From CAUPWF01 sp964367685 (lineage in GTDB: Bacteria; Bacillota; Clostridia; Lachnospirales; Lachnospiraceae): a DNA stretch of 64,000 nt. Shown in pieces: positions 33,018 to 42,032 of this stretch. The DNA is taken from NCBI GenBank assembly GCA_964367685.1, contig CAYIYM010000010.1:3191-67190 (forward strand), read 5' to 3'. Within the stretch, counting starts at the first letter, position 1, and every line of letters starts with the position of its first letter. The notes under the pieces are model-generated. The model was given only the letters and a program-made list of their open reading frames with translations, searched no databases and was not told the origin of the DNA. The translations under genes were made by a program, and so were the position numbers.

Positions 33018-33548
33018 ATGAAAGTAGTAAAAAGAGAGTTGAAATATCGAGGAATTACAATCCCCCTTTATGCAGATACAATAGAGTTACCGGATGGAAG
33101 CCAAACCACATGGGATTATATTGACCATGTAGGTGCTGCTGCAGTCGTTCCTGTACTTGATGACGGCCGTATCTTAATGGTAAAACAATATAGAAATACT
33201 GTGGATCGAATGACACTAGAAATTCCTGCAGGAAAGAAAGAGACAAAAGAAGAGTTGGGAGTTTCGTGTGCATCTCGTGAATTAGAGGAAGAAACTGGGT
33301 ATAAAAGTGAAACATTACAATGGATTTTAAATATACGCTCACTAATAGCATTCACCAATGAATTAGTAGAAGTTTTTGTTGCCCTTGATTTAAAAAGTGG
33401 TGTACAAAACCTAGATGAGGAAGAATTTATTCATGTTGAAGCATATGAATTTTCGACTCTTAGAGAAATGATTCTTGATGGTCGTATTGAGGATGGCAAA
33501 ACAATAGCAGCACTGCTGGCATATGAATCGAAATATCTTAACTCTTAA
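33018..33548 (+). CDS. Nudix hydrolase, ADP-ribose pyrophosphatase type
   Basis: 176 residues. The order KQYRNTVDRMTLEIPAGKKE then SRELEEETGY matches the ADP-ribose pyrophosphatase (NudF) branch, which splits ADP-ribose to AMP and ribose 5-phosphate. The Nudix box has the REL-EEETG part intact but one residue more than usual between its first glycine and REL. ATG 33018 follows ACGAGGT. It stands between two operons; co-transcription with the next gene is possible. Confidence 0.88.
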   Translation: MKVVKRELKYRGITIPLYADTIELPDGSQTTWDYIDHVGAAAVVPVLDDGRILMVKQYRNTVDRMTLEIPAGKKETKEELGVSCASRELEEETGYKSETLQWILNIRSLIAFTNELVEVFVALDLKSGVQNLDEEEFIHVEAYEFSTLREMILDGRIEDGKTIAALLAYESKYLNS

Positions 33549-33799
33549 TATAAGTGATAATGTCTAAATAGTTATTGAATAATTGTAAGATAAGGAGTGT
33601 AGTCAAATGAAGAGAACGAGTCGTGAGTATTTGGATTATTTGAAAGAAAAAAAGAATATTTCCAAGAATACAGAATTATCTTATCGCGGTGATTTGGATA
33701 AAATGATTGAATATTTTTATATACATCGAATCTTTGATTATGAGCTGATCAATGAAACTAATTTAAACTCTTATGTGTTATATCTTGAGCTCAAAGGAT

Positions 33800-33854
33800 G
33801 TTCTAGTTCAACAATTGCAAGAAATATAGCGGTAATGAAGGGGTATTTTGATTT
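33800..33854 (+). repeat. Left copy of a 55-base duplication at the assembly gap
   Basis: Bases 33800-33854 are identical to 33955-34009. The two copies sit directly on either side of the Ns, as expected when overlapping contig ends are not merged. Confidence 0.9.
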
Positions 33855-33954
33855 NNNNNNNNNNNNNNNNNNNNNNNNNNNNNNNNNNNNNNNNNNNNNN
33901 NNNNNNNNNNNNNNNNNNNNNNNNNNNNNNNNNNNNNNNNNNNNNNNNNNNNNN
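33855..33954. other. Assembly gap of 100 N
   Basis: Exactly 100 unknown bases, the standard placeholder for a gap of unknown size. Confidence 0.99.
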
Positions 33955-34009
33955 GTTCTAGTTCAACAATTGCAAGAAATATAGCGGTAATGAAGGGGTA
34001 TTTTGATTT
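33955..34009 (+). repeat. Right copy of the 55-base duplication
   Basis: Exact repeat of 33800-33854. Collapsing the two copies restores the reading frame of the recombinase-like gene. Confidence 0.9.
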
Positions 34010-34510
34010 TTTGTTTAAAAAACATTATTTAAAAGAATGTATTACAGATAGTATTCAAAAGCCAGTGATTGAGAAACGTCAAAAATCATATCTTAAAAAA
34101 GAGATGATAGATAAATTATTGGAAGCAGCAAAAGGTGAAACACCAAAGGCTCAACGAGATGTTTGTATTATGCAGCTTATGTGTCAAGAGGGTATACAAG
34201 TAAGTGAGATTATTGGAATAACATTACAAGATGTAGACTATGAAGTAGGGTTTATTCGAACATATGCCAGAAATAAAAATAAAATATATAGAATAAAGGA
34301 TTCCACAATTCACTCTATAAAATCATATGTAGAGGAAGGAAGAAAACTTCTCGTTCTTAAGGAAGAAAGCTCTATATTATTTACAAATATGAAAGGTGAA
34401 CAGCTGAGTAGACAAGGAATTTGGAAAATGGTGAAAACTTATGCCAAGGCTGTAGGAATAGAAGATATTAGTCCAGCAAAATTATCTGGATCGAATGAAT
34501 GTAAATAGTC

Positions 34511-34539
34511 TTGACATAATTGAAGTTGAGTGCTATATT
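34511..34539 (+). promoter_or_regulatory. Promoter of the iscR operon
   Basis: TTGACA (34511-34516), 17 bases, TATATT (34534-34539), placed just after the stop of the previous gene. Confidence 0.8.
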
Positions 34540-34542
34540 TAT

Positions 34543-34588
34543 TTAATCCTAGTAAAGTGATAGGAATTGAAACAGTAGGAATTAAAAT
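34543..34588. promoter_or_regulatory. Probable IscR/Rrf2-type operator
   Basis: TTAATCCTA (34543-34551) faces TAGGAATT (34561-34568) as an imperfect dyad, and TAGGAATT recurs 16 bases on (34577-34584). The dyad lies at the expected transcription start, fitting autorepression by the Rrf2 protein encoded next. Confidence 0.5.
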
Positions 34589-34610
34589 AAATGATTGAGA
34601 AGGTGAAAAT

Positions 34611-35063
34611 ATGAAAATGTCTACAAAGGGTAGATATGGATTGCGAGCCTTAGTTGATTTGGCACAACATAGTGAAATTGAACCAGTTTCAATTACAAGT
34701 ATTGCATCAAGACAAGGAATTTCTGAAAGATATTTGGAACAATTAATGTCAAAATTAAAAAAAGCAGAAATTATAACAAGTATACGTGGTGCAAATGGTG
34801 GATATGTTTTGGCTCAACCAGTAGATGAAATATCTGTAGGGCAAGCATTAAGAGCATTAGAAGGGAATATCGAACCAGTTGACTGTTCGGGTTTACATAC
34901 AGAAAGTGGTTGTCAATCTGCAAATTGCTGTGTATCAAAGATGGTATGGCAAAAAATAAATGATAGTGTAAATCATGCTGTAGATGCAATTATGTTAGAA
35001 GAGTTAGTAAATGAAAGTAAAAAAATCACAGGAAATAATACAGAACAAATAAAATGTGAATAG
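34611..35063 (+). CDS. iscR: Rrf2/IscR family regulator
   Basis: 150 residues. MSTKGRYGLRALVDLA and the winged helix QGISERYLEQLMSKLKKA with RGANGGYVLA are standard Rrf2. Cysteines in VDCSGLHTESGC and SANCC (about residues 89-106) match the place where IscR-type proteins bind a [2Fe-2S] cluster. It heads iscS-iscU-mnmA with 11 bases to iscS and probably senses Fe-S status to regulate this operon. CymR, which senses cysteine, is a related alternative, but the cysteine cluster favours IscR. ATG follows GAGAAGGTG. Confidence 0.9.
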   Translation: MKMSTKGRYGLRALVDLAQHSEIEPVSITSIASRQGISERYLEQLMSKLKKAEIITSIRGANGGYVLAQPVDEISVGQALRALEGNIEPVDCSGLHTESGCQSANCCVSKMVWQKINDSVNHAVDAIMLEELVNESKKITGNNTEQIKCE

Positions 35064-35074
35064 AGGAGGAAAAT

Positions 35075-36265
35075 ATGGATAAATTAATTTATTTGGATAA
35101 TGCAGCAACTACAAAAACAGCACCAGAAGTTGTAGAAGCAATGATTCCTTTTTTTAGTGAGGCTTACGGAAATCCATCTAGCGTATATGGATTTGCATCT
35201 AAAAGTAAAGAAGCGGTGATGAAGCAACGTGAGATTATAGGAGAATCACTAGGCGCAAAAACAAATGAAATCTACTTCACTGCTGGAGGAACAGAGGCAG
35301 ATAACTGGGCTCTTATAGCAACAGCAGAAGCTTATAAGGGGAAGGGAAATCATATTATCACAACGAAGATAGAACACCATGCGATTTTACACTCAGGAGA
35401 ATACTTAGAGAAACAAGGATATGAAGTTACTTATGTGGATGTAGATGAATATGGCAGAGTAAGTGTGGAAGATATAAAAGCCGCTATTAAGCCGACTACA
35501 ATTTTAATTTCTGTGATGTTTGCGAATAATGAAATTGGAACAATTCAGCCAATCAAGGAAATCGGGGAACTTGCATCAAAAGAGAAAATTTTATTTCACA
35601 CAGATGCTGTTCAAGCATATGGGCATGTGCCTATTAATGTAGATGAATATAAAATTGACATGTTAAGTGCAAGTGGTCATAAATTAAATGGACCGAAGGG
35701 AATTGGCTTCCTATATATTAGAACTGGTGTGAAAACACGATCATTTATACATGGTGGTGCACAGGAACGTAAACGCCGTGCAGGAACGGAAAATGTACCT
35801 GGCATCGTGGGATTTGGAACGGCTGTAAAGAGAGCATTTGATACATTAGAGGAACGCAAAGCTCGTGAGACAATGCTTAGAGATCATTTTATTCAAAAAG
35901 TATTAGAAGAGGTACCACATGCCAAGTTGAATGGTCATGCAACAGATAGATTACCAAACAATGCGAATATTGGCTTTGAATTTATTGAAGGGGAATCATT
36001 ATTGATTAGCCTTGATTTTGTGGGTATATGTGCATCTAGTGGATCGGCTTGTACATCAGGATCGTTAGATCCATCCCATGTATTATTAGCTATCGGATTG
36101 CCACATGAGAAAGCACATGGTTCACTTCGTGTTTCTATTGGAGAAGAAACCACAAAGGAAGATTTGGATTATACAGCAGAGCAAATTAAGAAGATAGTAG
36201 AAAATCTTAGAAAAATGTCTCCTTTATACGAGGATTTTATCAAAAAACAAAATAAGAATAAATAA
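35075..36265 (+). CDS. iscS: Cysteine desulfurase
   Basis: 396 residues, a PLP enzyme of the NifS/IscS class. YLDNAATTK opens it, the PLP lysine lies in SASGHKLNGPKG, and the persulfide cysteine in SGSACTSGSLDPSH. It takes sulfur from cysteine and passes it to IscU for Fe-S clusters and to MnmA for tRNA thiolation, both encoded directly downstream. GGAGGAAA precedes ATG 35075. Confidence 0.96.
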   Translation: MDKLIYLDNAATTKTAPEVVEAMIPFFSEAYGNPSSVYGFASKSKEAVMKQREIIGESLGAKTNEIYFTAGGTEADNWALIATAEAYKGKGNHIITTKIEHHAILHSGEYLEKQGYEVTYVDVDEYGRVSVEDIKAAIKPTTILISVMFANNEIGTIQPIKEIGELASKEKILFHTDAVQAYGHVPINVDEYKIDMLSASGHKLNGPKGIGFLYIRTGVKTRSFIHGGAQERKRRAGTENVPGIVGFGTAVKRAFDTLEERKARETMLRDHFIQKVLEEVPHAKLNGHATDRLPNNANIGFEFIEGESLLISLDFVGICASSGSACTSGSLDPSHVLLAIGLPHEKAHGSLRVSIGEETTKEDLDYTAEQIKKIVENLRKMSPLYEDFIKKQNKNK

Positions 36266-36283
36266 TTTGGAGGAAAAAGTAAC

Positions 36284-36724
36284 ATGTATACAGAGAAAGT
36301 AATGGATCATTTTCAAAATCCACGAAATGTAGGAGAACTTGAAAATGCTAGTGGTGTAGGAACTGTTGGAAATGCAAAATGCGGAGATATTATGCGTATT
36401 TATCTGGATATTGATGAAAATCAAGTGATTCGTGATTGCAAATTCAAAACATTTGGATGTGGAGCTGCTGTTGCTACTAGCAGTATGGCAACAGAACTTG
36501 TTATTGGAAAAACCATTAAAGAAGCCATGGAAGTAACAAATAAAACAGTTATGGAAGCACTTGATGGCTTACCACCTGTAAAAGTACATTGTTCATTGTT
36601 GGCAGAAGAAGCTATCCAAGCAGCACTTTGGGATTATACAGAGAAGAATGGCATTGTTATAGAAGGTTTAGTTAAACCAAAGAATGATATTCACGAAGAG
36701 GAAGAAGAAACAGAAGAATATTAG
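36284..36724 (+). CDS. iscU: Fe-S cluster assembly scaffold IscU/NifU
   Basis: 146 residues. The three cluster ligand cysteines are in NAKCGDIMRI (about 33-36), FKTFGCGAAVATSS (about 56-60) and VKVHCSLLAEEA (about 104). The acidic C-terminal tail (EEEEETEEY) is typical of clostridial members. It builds clusters with sulfur from IscS. Eighteen bases after iscS, with GGAGG upstream. Confidence 0.95.
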   Translation: MYTEKVMDHFQNPRNVGELENASGVGTVGNAKCGDIMRIYLDIDENQVIRDCKFKTFGCGAAVATSSMATELVIGKTIKEAMEVTNKTVMEALDGLPPVKVHCSLLAEEAIQAALWDYTEKNGIVIEGLVKPKNDIHEEEEETEEY

Positions 36725-36754
36725 ATATAAATGCATGATAAGAGGAAGTGTACT

Positions 36755-37834
36755 ATGAGTAAAGGTAAAGTTGTAGTTGGAATGTCTGGAGGAGTAGATT
36801 CTTCGGTGGCAGCATATTTGTTACAGCAAGAAGGTTATGAGGTAATAGGTGTAACCATGCAGATATGGCAAGATGAGGGGCAAGAAGTACAAGAAGAACA
36901 AGGGGGTTGCTGTGGGTTAAGTGCAGTCGATGATGCAAGAAGAGTAGCAAATGATCTTGGAATTCCTTACTATGTTATGAATTTTAAAAATGAGTTCAAG
37001 GAAAGTGTAATTGATTATTTTGTTGAAGAGTACAAGGAAGGGCGTACACCAAATCCTTGCATCGCCTGTAATCGTTATGTGAAATGGGAGTCCTTGTTGA
37101 CAAGAAGCTTAGGGATTGGAGCTGATTATATCGCCACAGGTCACTATGCACAGATTGATCAGTTGCCAAATGGAAGATATGCAATTAAACATTCGGCTAC
37201 TCCGGAAAAAGACCAAACATATGCCTTATATAATCTGACTCAGGAACAATTAAAGAAGACGATGATGCCGGTGGGACAGTTTACAAAGGATGAAATAAGA
37301 AAAATAGCGGAAGATATTTCATTACAAGTAGCTCACAAACCGGATAGTCAAGATATTTGCTTTGTTCCAGATGGAGATTATGCGACATTTATCGATGAAC
37401 AGCTTGAAGAGCCGATACAACCAGGAGATTTTGTTACAGTAAATGGTGATGTGGTAGGAAAACACAAGGGAATCACCCATTATACAGTGGGACAAAGGCG
37501 AGGTTTAGGGCTTTCTTTAGGATATCCAACATTTGTAATAGAAATTAAACCGGATGAGAATCAAGTGGTGATTGGGACAAAAGAACAATCTATGAGCACA
37601 ATAGTAAGAGCAAATCGCTTGAATTTTATGACGATCGAAGATATTGTGGAGCCGATTCGCATCTGGGCAAAGATAAGATATAATCATAAGGGTGATTGGT
37701 GTACAGTGGAAAAAGTAGGTGCAGATGAAATTCTGTGTACATTTGAACAACCACAAAGTGCGGTGACCCCAGGACAAGCAATTGTATTCTATGATGATGA
37801 ATATGTTCTAGGTGGAGGAACAATTATAATATAG
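36755..37834 (+). CDS. mnmA: tRNA-specific 2-thiouridylase
   Basis: 359 residues. The PP-loop GMSGGVDSSVAAYLL binds ATP, the catalytic cysteines are in TPNPCIACN (about 99) and DSQDICFV (about 198), and a C-terminal beta-barrel follows. It thiolates U34 of Lys, Glu and Gln tRNAs using sulfur from the desulfurase two genes upstream. ATG 36755 follows AAGAGGAAG and is preferred to ATG 36731. Confidence 0.96.
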   Translation: MSKGKVVVGMSGGVDSSVAAYLLQQEGYEVIGVTMQIWQDEGQEVQEEQGGCCGLSAVDDARRVANDLGIPYYVMNFKNEFKESVIDYFVEEYKEGRTPNPCIACNRYVKWESLLTRSLGIGADYIATGHYAQIDQLPNGRYAIKHSATPEKDQTYALYNLTQEQLKKTMMPVGQFTKDEIRKIAEDISLQVAHKPDSQDICFVPDGDYATFIDEQLEEPIQPGDFVTVNGDVVGKHKGITHYTVGQRRGLGLSLGYPTFVIEIKPDENQVVIGTKEQSMSTIVRANRLNFMTIEDIVEPIRIWAKIRYNHKGDWCTVEKVGADEILCTFEQPQSAVTPGQAIVFYDDEYVLGGGTIII

Positions 37835-37880
37835 AAAGAACTTAGTTGAAAACATCAACAGTATACGAGGAGGTATTAGT

Positions 37881-38684
37881 GTGAAATCTGATTTTCATTT
37901 ACATACAGGATATTCAGGAGATACTGACGTAGAACCAGAGCGAATGGTGCAAGGTGCAATTGAAAAAGGCCTAAAAGTAGTCTGTTTTACAGATCATCAT
38001 GATGCTGACTATACAGAAGATGCGGAATTATTTGAATTAAACACACCCCTATACATGGCGGGGATGCAAAAACTAAAGAAAAAATATGAAGATAAGATAG
38101 ATATGCGTATTGGTGTGGAAATTGGATTACAATCGCATTTAAATGAATACTACAAGGAGTATACAACTCAGTATCCCTTTGATTTTGTTATAGGTTCCTC
38201 TCATTTGGTTTGGGGAAGGGATCCCTATTATGGTCTTTGCTTAGAAGGAAAAGAAGATGTAGAGACTTATCGAAAAGGCTTTGAAGATTTACTTTTTTAT
38301 GCAAAACACATAGAAGCTTTCGATGTAATGGGGCATATGGATTATATTGTGCGCTATGGAAGGGAACGTGAGAAGCATTATAGTTACGAAGCCAATGCTG
38401 ATATTATAGATGAAGTGTTACGAACGTTGATTTATAAAGGAAAAGGAATAGAACTTAATACATCTGGTTTTAAATATAAACTAGGATTTCCACACCCTCA
38501 CCCAACAATTGTCAAGCGATATAAAGAACTTGGAGGAGAAATTATTACGGTAGGGTCGGATGGACACTGTCCAGAGCATATAGCATATGATTTTGATAAG
38601 GTAACTGACATTTTGAAAAGCTGTGGTTTTAAATATTACACAGAATTTAAGGAAAGAAAAGCGAATTTTTGTTTACTTCGTTAA
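37881..38684 (+). CDS. PHP-domain histidinol-phosphatase family protein
   Basis: 267 residues of the PHP superfamily. Metal-binding motifs in order are DFHLHT (H6, H8), TDHHDADY, GVEIGLQ, GSSHLV, MGHMDYIVRYG and GSDGH. The closest named branch is HisK-type L-histidinol-phosphatase, the next to last step of histidine synthesis. No his gene is nearby, so another phosphoester substrate is possible. It begins with GTG 37881 after GAGGAGGT, 46 bases after mnmA. Confidence 0.85.
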   Translation: MKSDFHLHTGYSGDTDVEPERMVQGAIEKGLKVVCFTDHHDADYTEDAELFELNTPLYMAGMQKLKKKYEDKIDMRIGVEIGLQSHLNEYYKEYTTQYPFDFVIGSSHLVWGRDPYYGLCLEGKEDVETYRKGFEDLLFYAKHIEAFDVMGHMDYIVRYGREREKHYSYEANADIIDEVLRTLIYKGKGIELNTSGFKYKLGFPHPHPTIVKRYKELGGEIITVGSDGHCPEHIAYDFDKVTDILKSCGFKYYTEFKERKANFCLLR

Positions 38685-38720
38685 AAATTCAACTAACAAA
38701 GGCGAAATTAAAAAAACAGC

Positions 38721-38749
38721 TTGTATAATTGCATTTTCTTTAGTACAAT
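38721..38749 (+). promoter_or_regulatory. Promoter of the glycolytic block
   Basis: TTGTAT (38721-38726), 17 bases, TACAAT (38744-38749), 73 bases before the gap start. I see no clear CggR-type operator in the leader. Confidence 0.65.
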
Positions 38750-38822
38750 AAAACTTGATTGAGGGAACTTAAATAAAGTTAACGAGACAAAATAATCTTA
38801 GAGAATTTTAGGAGGAATTAAC

Positions 38823-39836
38823 ATGGCAGTTAAAGTAGCAATTAATGGTTTTGGACGTATCGGACGTTTAGCATTCAGACAAATGTTTGGAGCAGAAGGG
38901 TACGAAGTAGTAGCAATTAACGATTTAACAAACCCAAAAATGTTAGCACATTTATTAAAATATGATTCAGCACAAGGAAGATATGCACTTTGTGATAAAG
39001 TAGAAGCGAAAGAGTCTTCAATCGTAGTTGATGGAAAAGAAATCCAAATCTACGCTCAAAGAAATCCAGCTGATCTTCCATGGGGAGAATTAAATGTAGA
39101 CGTAGTTCTTGAGTGTACAGGATTCTTCACATCAAAAGAAAAATCTGCAGCACATATCGCAGCAGGTGCTAAGAAAGTTGTTATCTCTGCTCCAGCAGGA
39201 AACGACCTTCCAACGGTAGTATTTAATACAAACCACGATATCTTAACAGCTGATGATACAATTATTTCAGCAGCTTCTTGCACAACTAACTGTTTAGCAC
39301 CAATGGCAAAAGCTTTAACAGAGTTAGCTCCAATTGAGAGTGGAATCATGGCAACAATCCATGCTTACACAGGAGATCAAATGACTCTTGATGGTCCTCA
39401 CCCAGGTGGAGATTTAAGAAGAGCTAGAGCAGCAGCAGTTTCTATCGTGCCTAACTCAACAGGTGCTGCTAAAGCAATTGGACTTGTTATTCCAGAACTT
39501 AACGGAAAATTAGTAGGGGCAGCTCAACGTGTTCCAACTCCAACTGGATCAACAACAATCTTAACAGCAGTAGTTGATGGCGAAGTTACAGTTGAATCTG
39601 TAAATGCAGCAATGAAAGCAGCTTCTAACGAATCTTTTGGTTACACAGAAGAGCAATTAGTTTCTTGCGATATCATCGGAATCACATATGGTTCATTATT
39701 CGATGCAACACAAACATTAGTAACTCCATTAGCTAATGGAAAATCACATGTACAAGTTGTATCTTGGTATGATAATGAGAACTCTTATACTAGCCAAATG
39801 GTTAGAACAATTAAGTTCTTCTCAGAGTTAGCTTAA
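38823..39836 (+). CDS. gap: Glyceraldehyde-3-phosphate dehydrogenase, type I
   Basis: 337 residues. NGFGRIGRLAFR binds NAD, SAASCTTNCLAP holds the active cysteine (about 155), and HAYTGDQ, VPTPTGS and SWYDNENSYTSQM are conserved. The enzyme makes 1,3-bisphosphoglycerate from glyceraldehyde 3-phosphate. Compared with neighbours, codon choice looks like that of a highly expressed gene. AGGAGGAA precedes ATG. A terminator separates it from pgk, so gap can be expressed in excess. Confidence 0.98.
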   Translation: MAVKVAINGFGRIGRLAFRQMFGAEGYEVVAINDLTNPKMLAHLLKYDSAQGRYALCDKVEAKESSIVVDGKEIQIYAQRNPADLPWGELNVDVVLECTGFFTSKEKSAAHIAAGAKKVVISAPAGNDLPTVVFNTNHDILTADDTIISAASCTTNCLAPMAKALTELAPIESGIMATIHAYTGDQMTLDGPHPGGDLRRARAAAVSIVPNSTGAAKAIGLVIPELNGKLVGAAQRVPTPTGSTTILTAVVDGEVTVESVNAAMKAASNESFGYTEEQLVSCDIIGITYGSLFDATQTLVTPLANGKSHVQVVSWYDNENSYTSQMVRTIKFFSELA

Positions 39837-39857
39837 TTTTATAATTAGATCCATTGA

Positions 39858-39888
39858 GGGGTCCGGTCAACCTGGCCGGATCCTTTTT
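39858..39888 (+). terminator. Terminator after gap
   Basis: GGGTCCGG and CCGGATCC pair (one G-U) around TCAACCTGG and run into TTTTT. Read-through would reach pgk. Confidence 0.88.
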
Positions 39889-39972
39889 ATGTAAAATCTA
39901 TAATATTTATTTGAATTTAAAGATGGAATATTAAGAATATATTATCATAATATAGAAAAGAGGTATAACAAG

Positions 39973-41166
39973 ATGTTAAATAAGAAGTCAGTAGAAGATA
40001 TGAATGTAGCAGGTAAAAAAGTACTTGTAAGATGTGACTTTAATGTGCCATTAATTGAAGGGAAAATCACAGATGAGAATCGTTTGGTAGCAGCACTTCC
40101 TACAATTAAAAAATTAGTTGCAGATGGTGGGCGAGTAATTCTTTGTTCACACTTAGGTAAGCCAAAGGGTGAAGCTGTACCAACTCTTTCTTTAGCACCA
40201 GTAGCCACTAGATTATCAGAATTATTAGGGCAAGAAGTGAAATTTGCAGCAGATCCTGAAGTAGTAGGAGTAAATGCGAAAGCAGCTGTGGCTGAGATGA
40301 AAGATGGAGATGTAATCTTATTAGAGAATACTCGTTATAGAGCAGAAGAAACTAAAAATGTAGAAGTATTTAGTAAAGAATTAGCTTCACTAGCTGATGT
40401 TTTCGTTAACGATGCATTTGGAACAGCTCATAGAGCACACTGTTCAAATGTAGGTGTTACAACCTTTGTTGAAGAAGCTGGTGTTGGATACTTAATGCAA
40501 AAAGAAATTGATTACTTAGGAAATGCTGTAAATAAGCCAGAAAGACCATTTGTAGCTATTCTTGGTGGTTCTAAAGTTTCAAGTAAGATCTCAGTAATTG
40601 AGAATCTAATTGAGAAGGTTGACACAATCATTATTGGTGGTGGAATGATGTTTACATTTGCAAAAGCACTAGGTGGAAATATTGGTAATTCTCTATTAGA
40701 AGATGAGTATTGTGATTATGCGTTGAACATGATTAAGAAGGCGGAAGAAAAAGGAGTGAATTTCTTACTTCCTGTGGATTGTATTGCGGCTGATGCATTC
40801 TCAAATGATGCAAAAACAGAAATCGTAGCCCCTGGTGAAATTCCTGAGGGTTGGTTAGGGTTAGATATTGGACCAAAATCGGAAGAATTATTTGCAAATG
40901 CAGTAAAAGATGCTAAGACAGTAGTGTGGAATGGACCAATGGGATGTTTCGAAATGTCGAACTTTGCTTCAGGAACTAAAGCTGTTGCAGAAGCACTAGC
41001 AGCAACTGATGCAACAACAATTATTGGCGGTGGAGATTCAGCAGCGGCTGTTAATCAAATGGGATTTGGAGATAAAATGTCTCACATTTCTACAGGTGGT
41101 GGCGCTTCACTTGAGTTCTTAGAAGGAAAAGATTTACCAGGTGTAGTTGCAGCAAATGATAAATAA
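39973..41166 (+). CDS. pgk: Phosphoglycerate kinase
   Basis: 397 residues. RCDFNVPL, SHLGKPKG, GGSKVSSKI and GGGDSAAAV are the family motifs across the two lobes. It transfers the acyl phosphate of 1,3-bisphosphoglycerate to ADP. AAAGAGGT precedes ATG 39973. Followed by tpiA after 51 bases and gpmI. Confidence 0.98.
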   Translation: MLNKKSVEDMNVAGKKVLVRCDFNVPLIEGKITDENRLVAALPTIKKLVADGGRVILCSHLGKPKGEAVPTLSLAPVATRLSELLGQEVKFAADPEVVGVNAKAAVAEMKDGDVILLENTRYRAEETKNVEVFSKELASLADVFVNDAFGTAHRAHCSNVGVTTFVEEAGVGYLMQKEIDYLGNAVNKPERPFVAILGGSKVSSKISVIENLIEKVDTIIIGGGMMFTFAKALGGNIGNSLLEDEYCDYALNMIKKAEEKGVNFLLPVDCIAADAFSNDAKTEIVAPGEIPEGWLGLDIGPKSEELFANAVKDAKTVVWNGPMGCFEMSNFASGTKAVAEALAATDATTIIGGGDSAAAVNQMGFGDKMSHISTGGGASLEFLEGKDLPGVVAANDK

Positions 41167-41217
41167 TCACTTGAGCTAATAAGCATTTATAAAATATAAA
41201 ATCTAAGGAGACAAAAA

Positions 41218-41967
41218 ATGTCAAGAAGAAAAATTATCGCAGGAAATTGGAAAATGAATATGACTCCAAGTCAAGCAGTAGAATTAGTAAATATGTTAAA
41301 GCCTTTAGTAGCGAATGAAGAAGTAGATGTTGTATTTGCTGTACCAGCAATCGATATTATTCCAGCTATGGAAGCTGCGAAAGGTTCAAATATCAATATT
41401 GCGGCTGAAAATATGTATTTCGAAGAAAGTGGGGCTTACACAGGCGAGATTTCACCAGCAATGTTAACAGATGTAGGTGTAAAATATGTTGTGTTAGGTC
41501 ATTCTGAAAGAAGAGAATATTTTGCTGAGACAGACGCAACTGTAAATAAAAAAGTATTAAAAGCGTTAGAGCATGGAATTACACCGATTATGTGTTGTGG
41601 AGAATCACTTGAGCAAAGAGAGCAAGGTGTTACTATGGATCTTATTCGCCAACAAGTAAAAATTGGATTAACTGGTGTTACTGCAGAGCAAGCAGCTACA
41701 GTTGTTATTGCTTATGAGCCAATCTGGGCAATTGGAACAGGTAAAGTTGCTACAACAGAGCAAGCACAAGAAGTTTGTAAGGCAATTCGCGAGTGTATCG
41801 CAGAAGTTTATGATGATGCTACAGCAGCTGCAGTTCGTATCCAATATGGTGGATCAGTATCGGCTGATAGTGCAGCTGAATTATTTGCACAAGCTGACAT
41901 TGACGGTGGATTAGTTGGTGGAGCTTCATTAAAAGCAGACTTTGGTAAGATTGTAAATTACAAATAA
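41218..41967 (+). CDS. tpiA: Triose-phosphate isomerase
   Basis: 249 residues. GNWKMN (active lysine), LGHSERREYF (His 95 equivalent), AYEPIWAIGTG (catalytic Glu and loop 6) and the phosphate loops GGSV and GGLVGGASL are present. It interconverts dihydroxyacetone phosphate and glyceraldehyde 3-phosphate. AAGGAG precedes ATG. Confidence 0.98.
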   Translation: MSRRKIIAGNWKMNMTPSQAVELVNMLKPLVANEEVDVVFAVPAIDIIPAMEAAKGSNINIAAENMYFEESGAYTGEISPAMLTDVGVKYVVLGHSERREYFAETDATVNKKVLKALEHGITPIMCCGESLEQREQGVTMDLIRQQVKIGLTGVTAEQAATVVIAYEPIWAIGTGKVATTEQAQEVCKAIRECIAEVYDDATAAAVRIQYGGSVSADSAAELFAQADIDGGLVGGASLKADFGKIVNYK

Positions 41968-41977
41968 GAACAACTTG

Positions 41978-42010
41978 TATAGGAAAAGTGGCAATGCTAC
42001 TTTTCCTGTA
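41978..42010 (+). other. Hairpin between tpiA and gpmI
   Basis: AGGAAAAGT (41981-41989) and ACTTTTCCT (41999-42007) are perfect inverse complements and can extend by a few pairs on the outside. There is no T-run, so it is more likely an mRNA stability or processing element than a terminator. Confidence 0.5.
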
Positions 42011-42032
42011 TTGTGTTATAGGAGGAAATAAA

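Larger units (their letters stand above)
33607..34508 (+). pseudogene. XerD-like tyrosine recombinase, catalytically dead, interrupted by an assembly gap
   Basis: The reading frame starts at ATG 33607, meets 100 Ns, and continues to TAA 34508. Removing the Ns and one copy of the flanking 55-base duplication (155 bases) leaves one open frame of 248 residues, so the gene is probably intact in the cell. It has the N-terminal SAM-like core-binding domain and most of a catalytic fold. The first catalytic Arg of the RKHRHY set is Gln (EGIQVSEI), the HxLR region reads SPAKLSGS, and the chain ends there, without the later histidine and the tyrosine nucleophile. It cannot recombine DNA, but could still bind it. 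It may be decaying or repurposed. Confidence 0.75.

Noticed and set aside
33607..34508. Insertion sequence or integrated element
   Set aside because: Only a single recombinase-like gene without catalytic residues is present; no terminal repeats, target duplication or other mobile genes are seen, and the duplication here is an assembly effect.
36731..36754. Earlier ATG start for mnmA
   Set aside because: It would add eight residues and lies upstream of the clear ribosome binding site AAGAGGAAG that serves ATG 36755.
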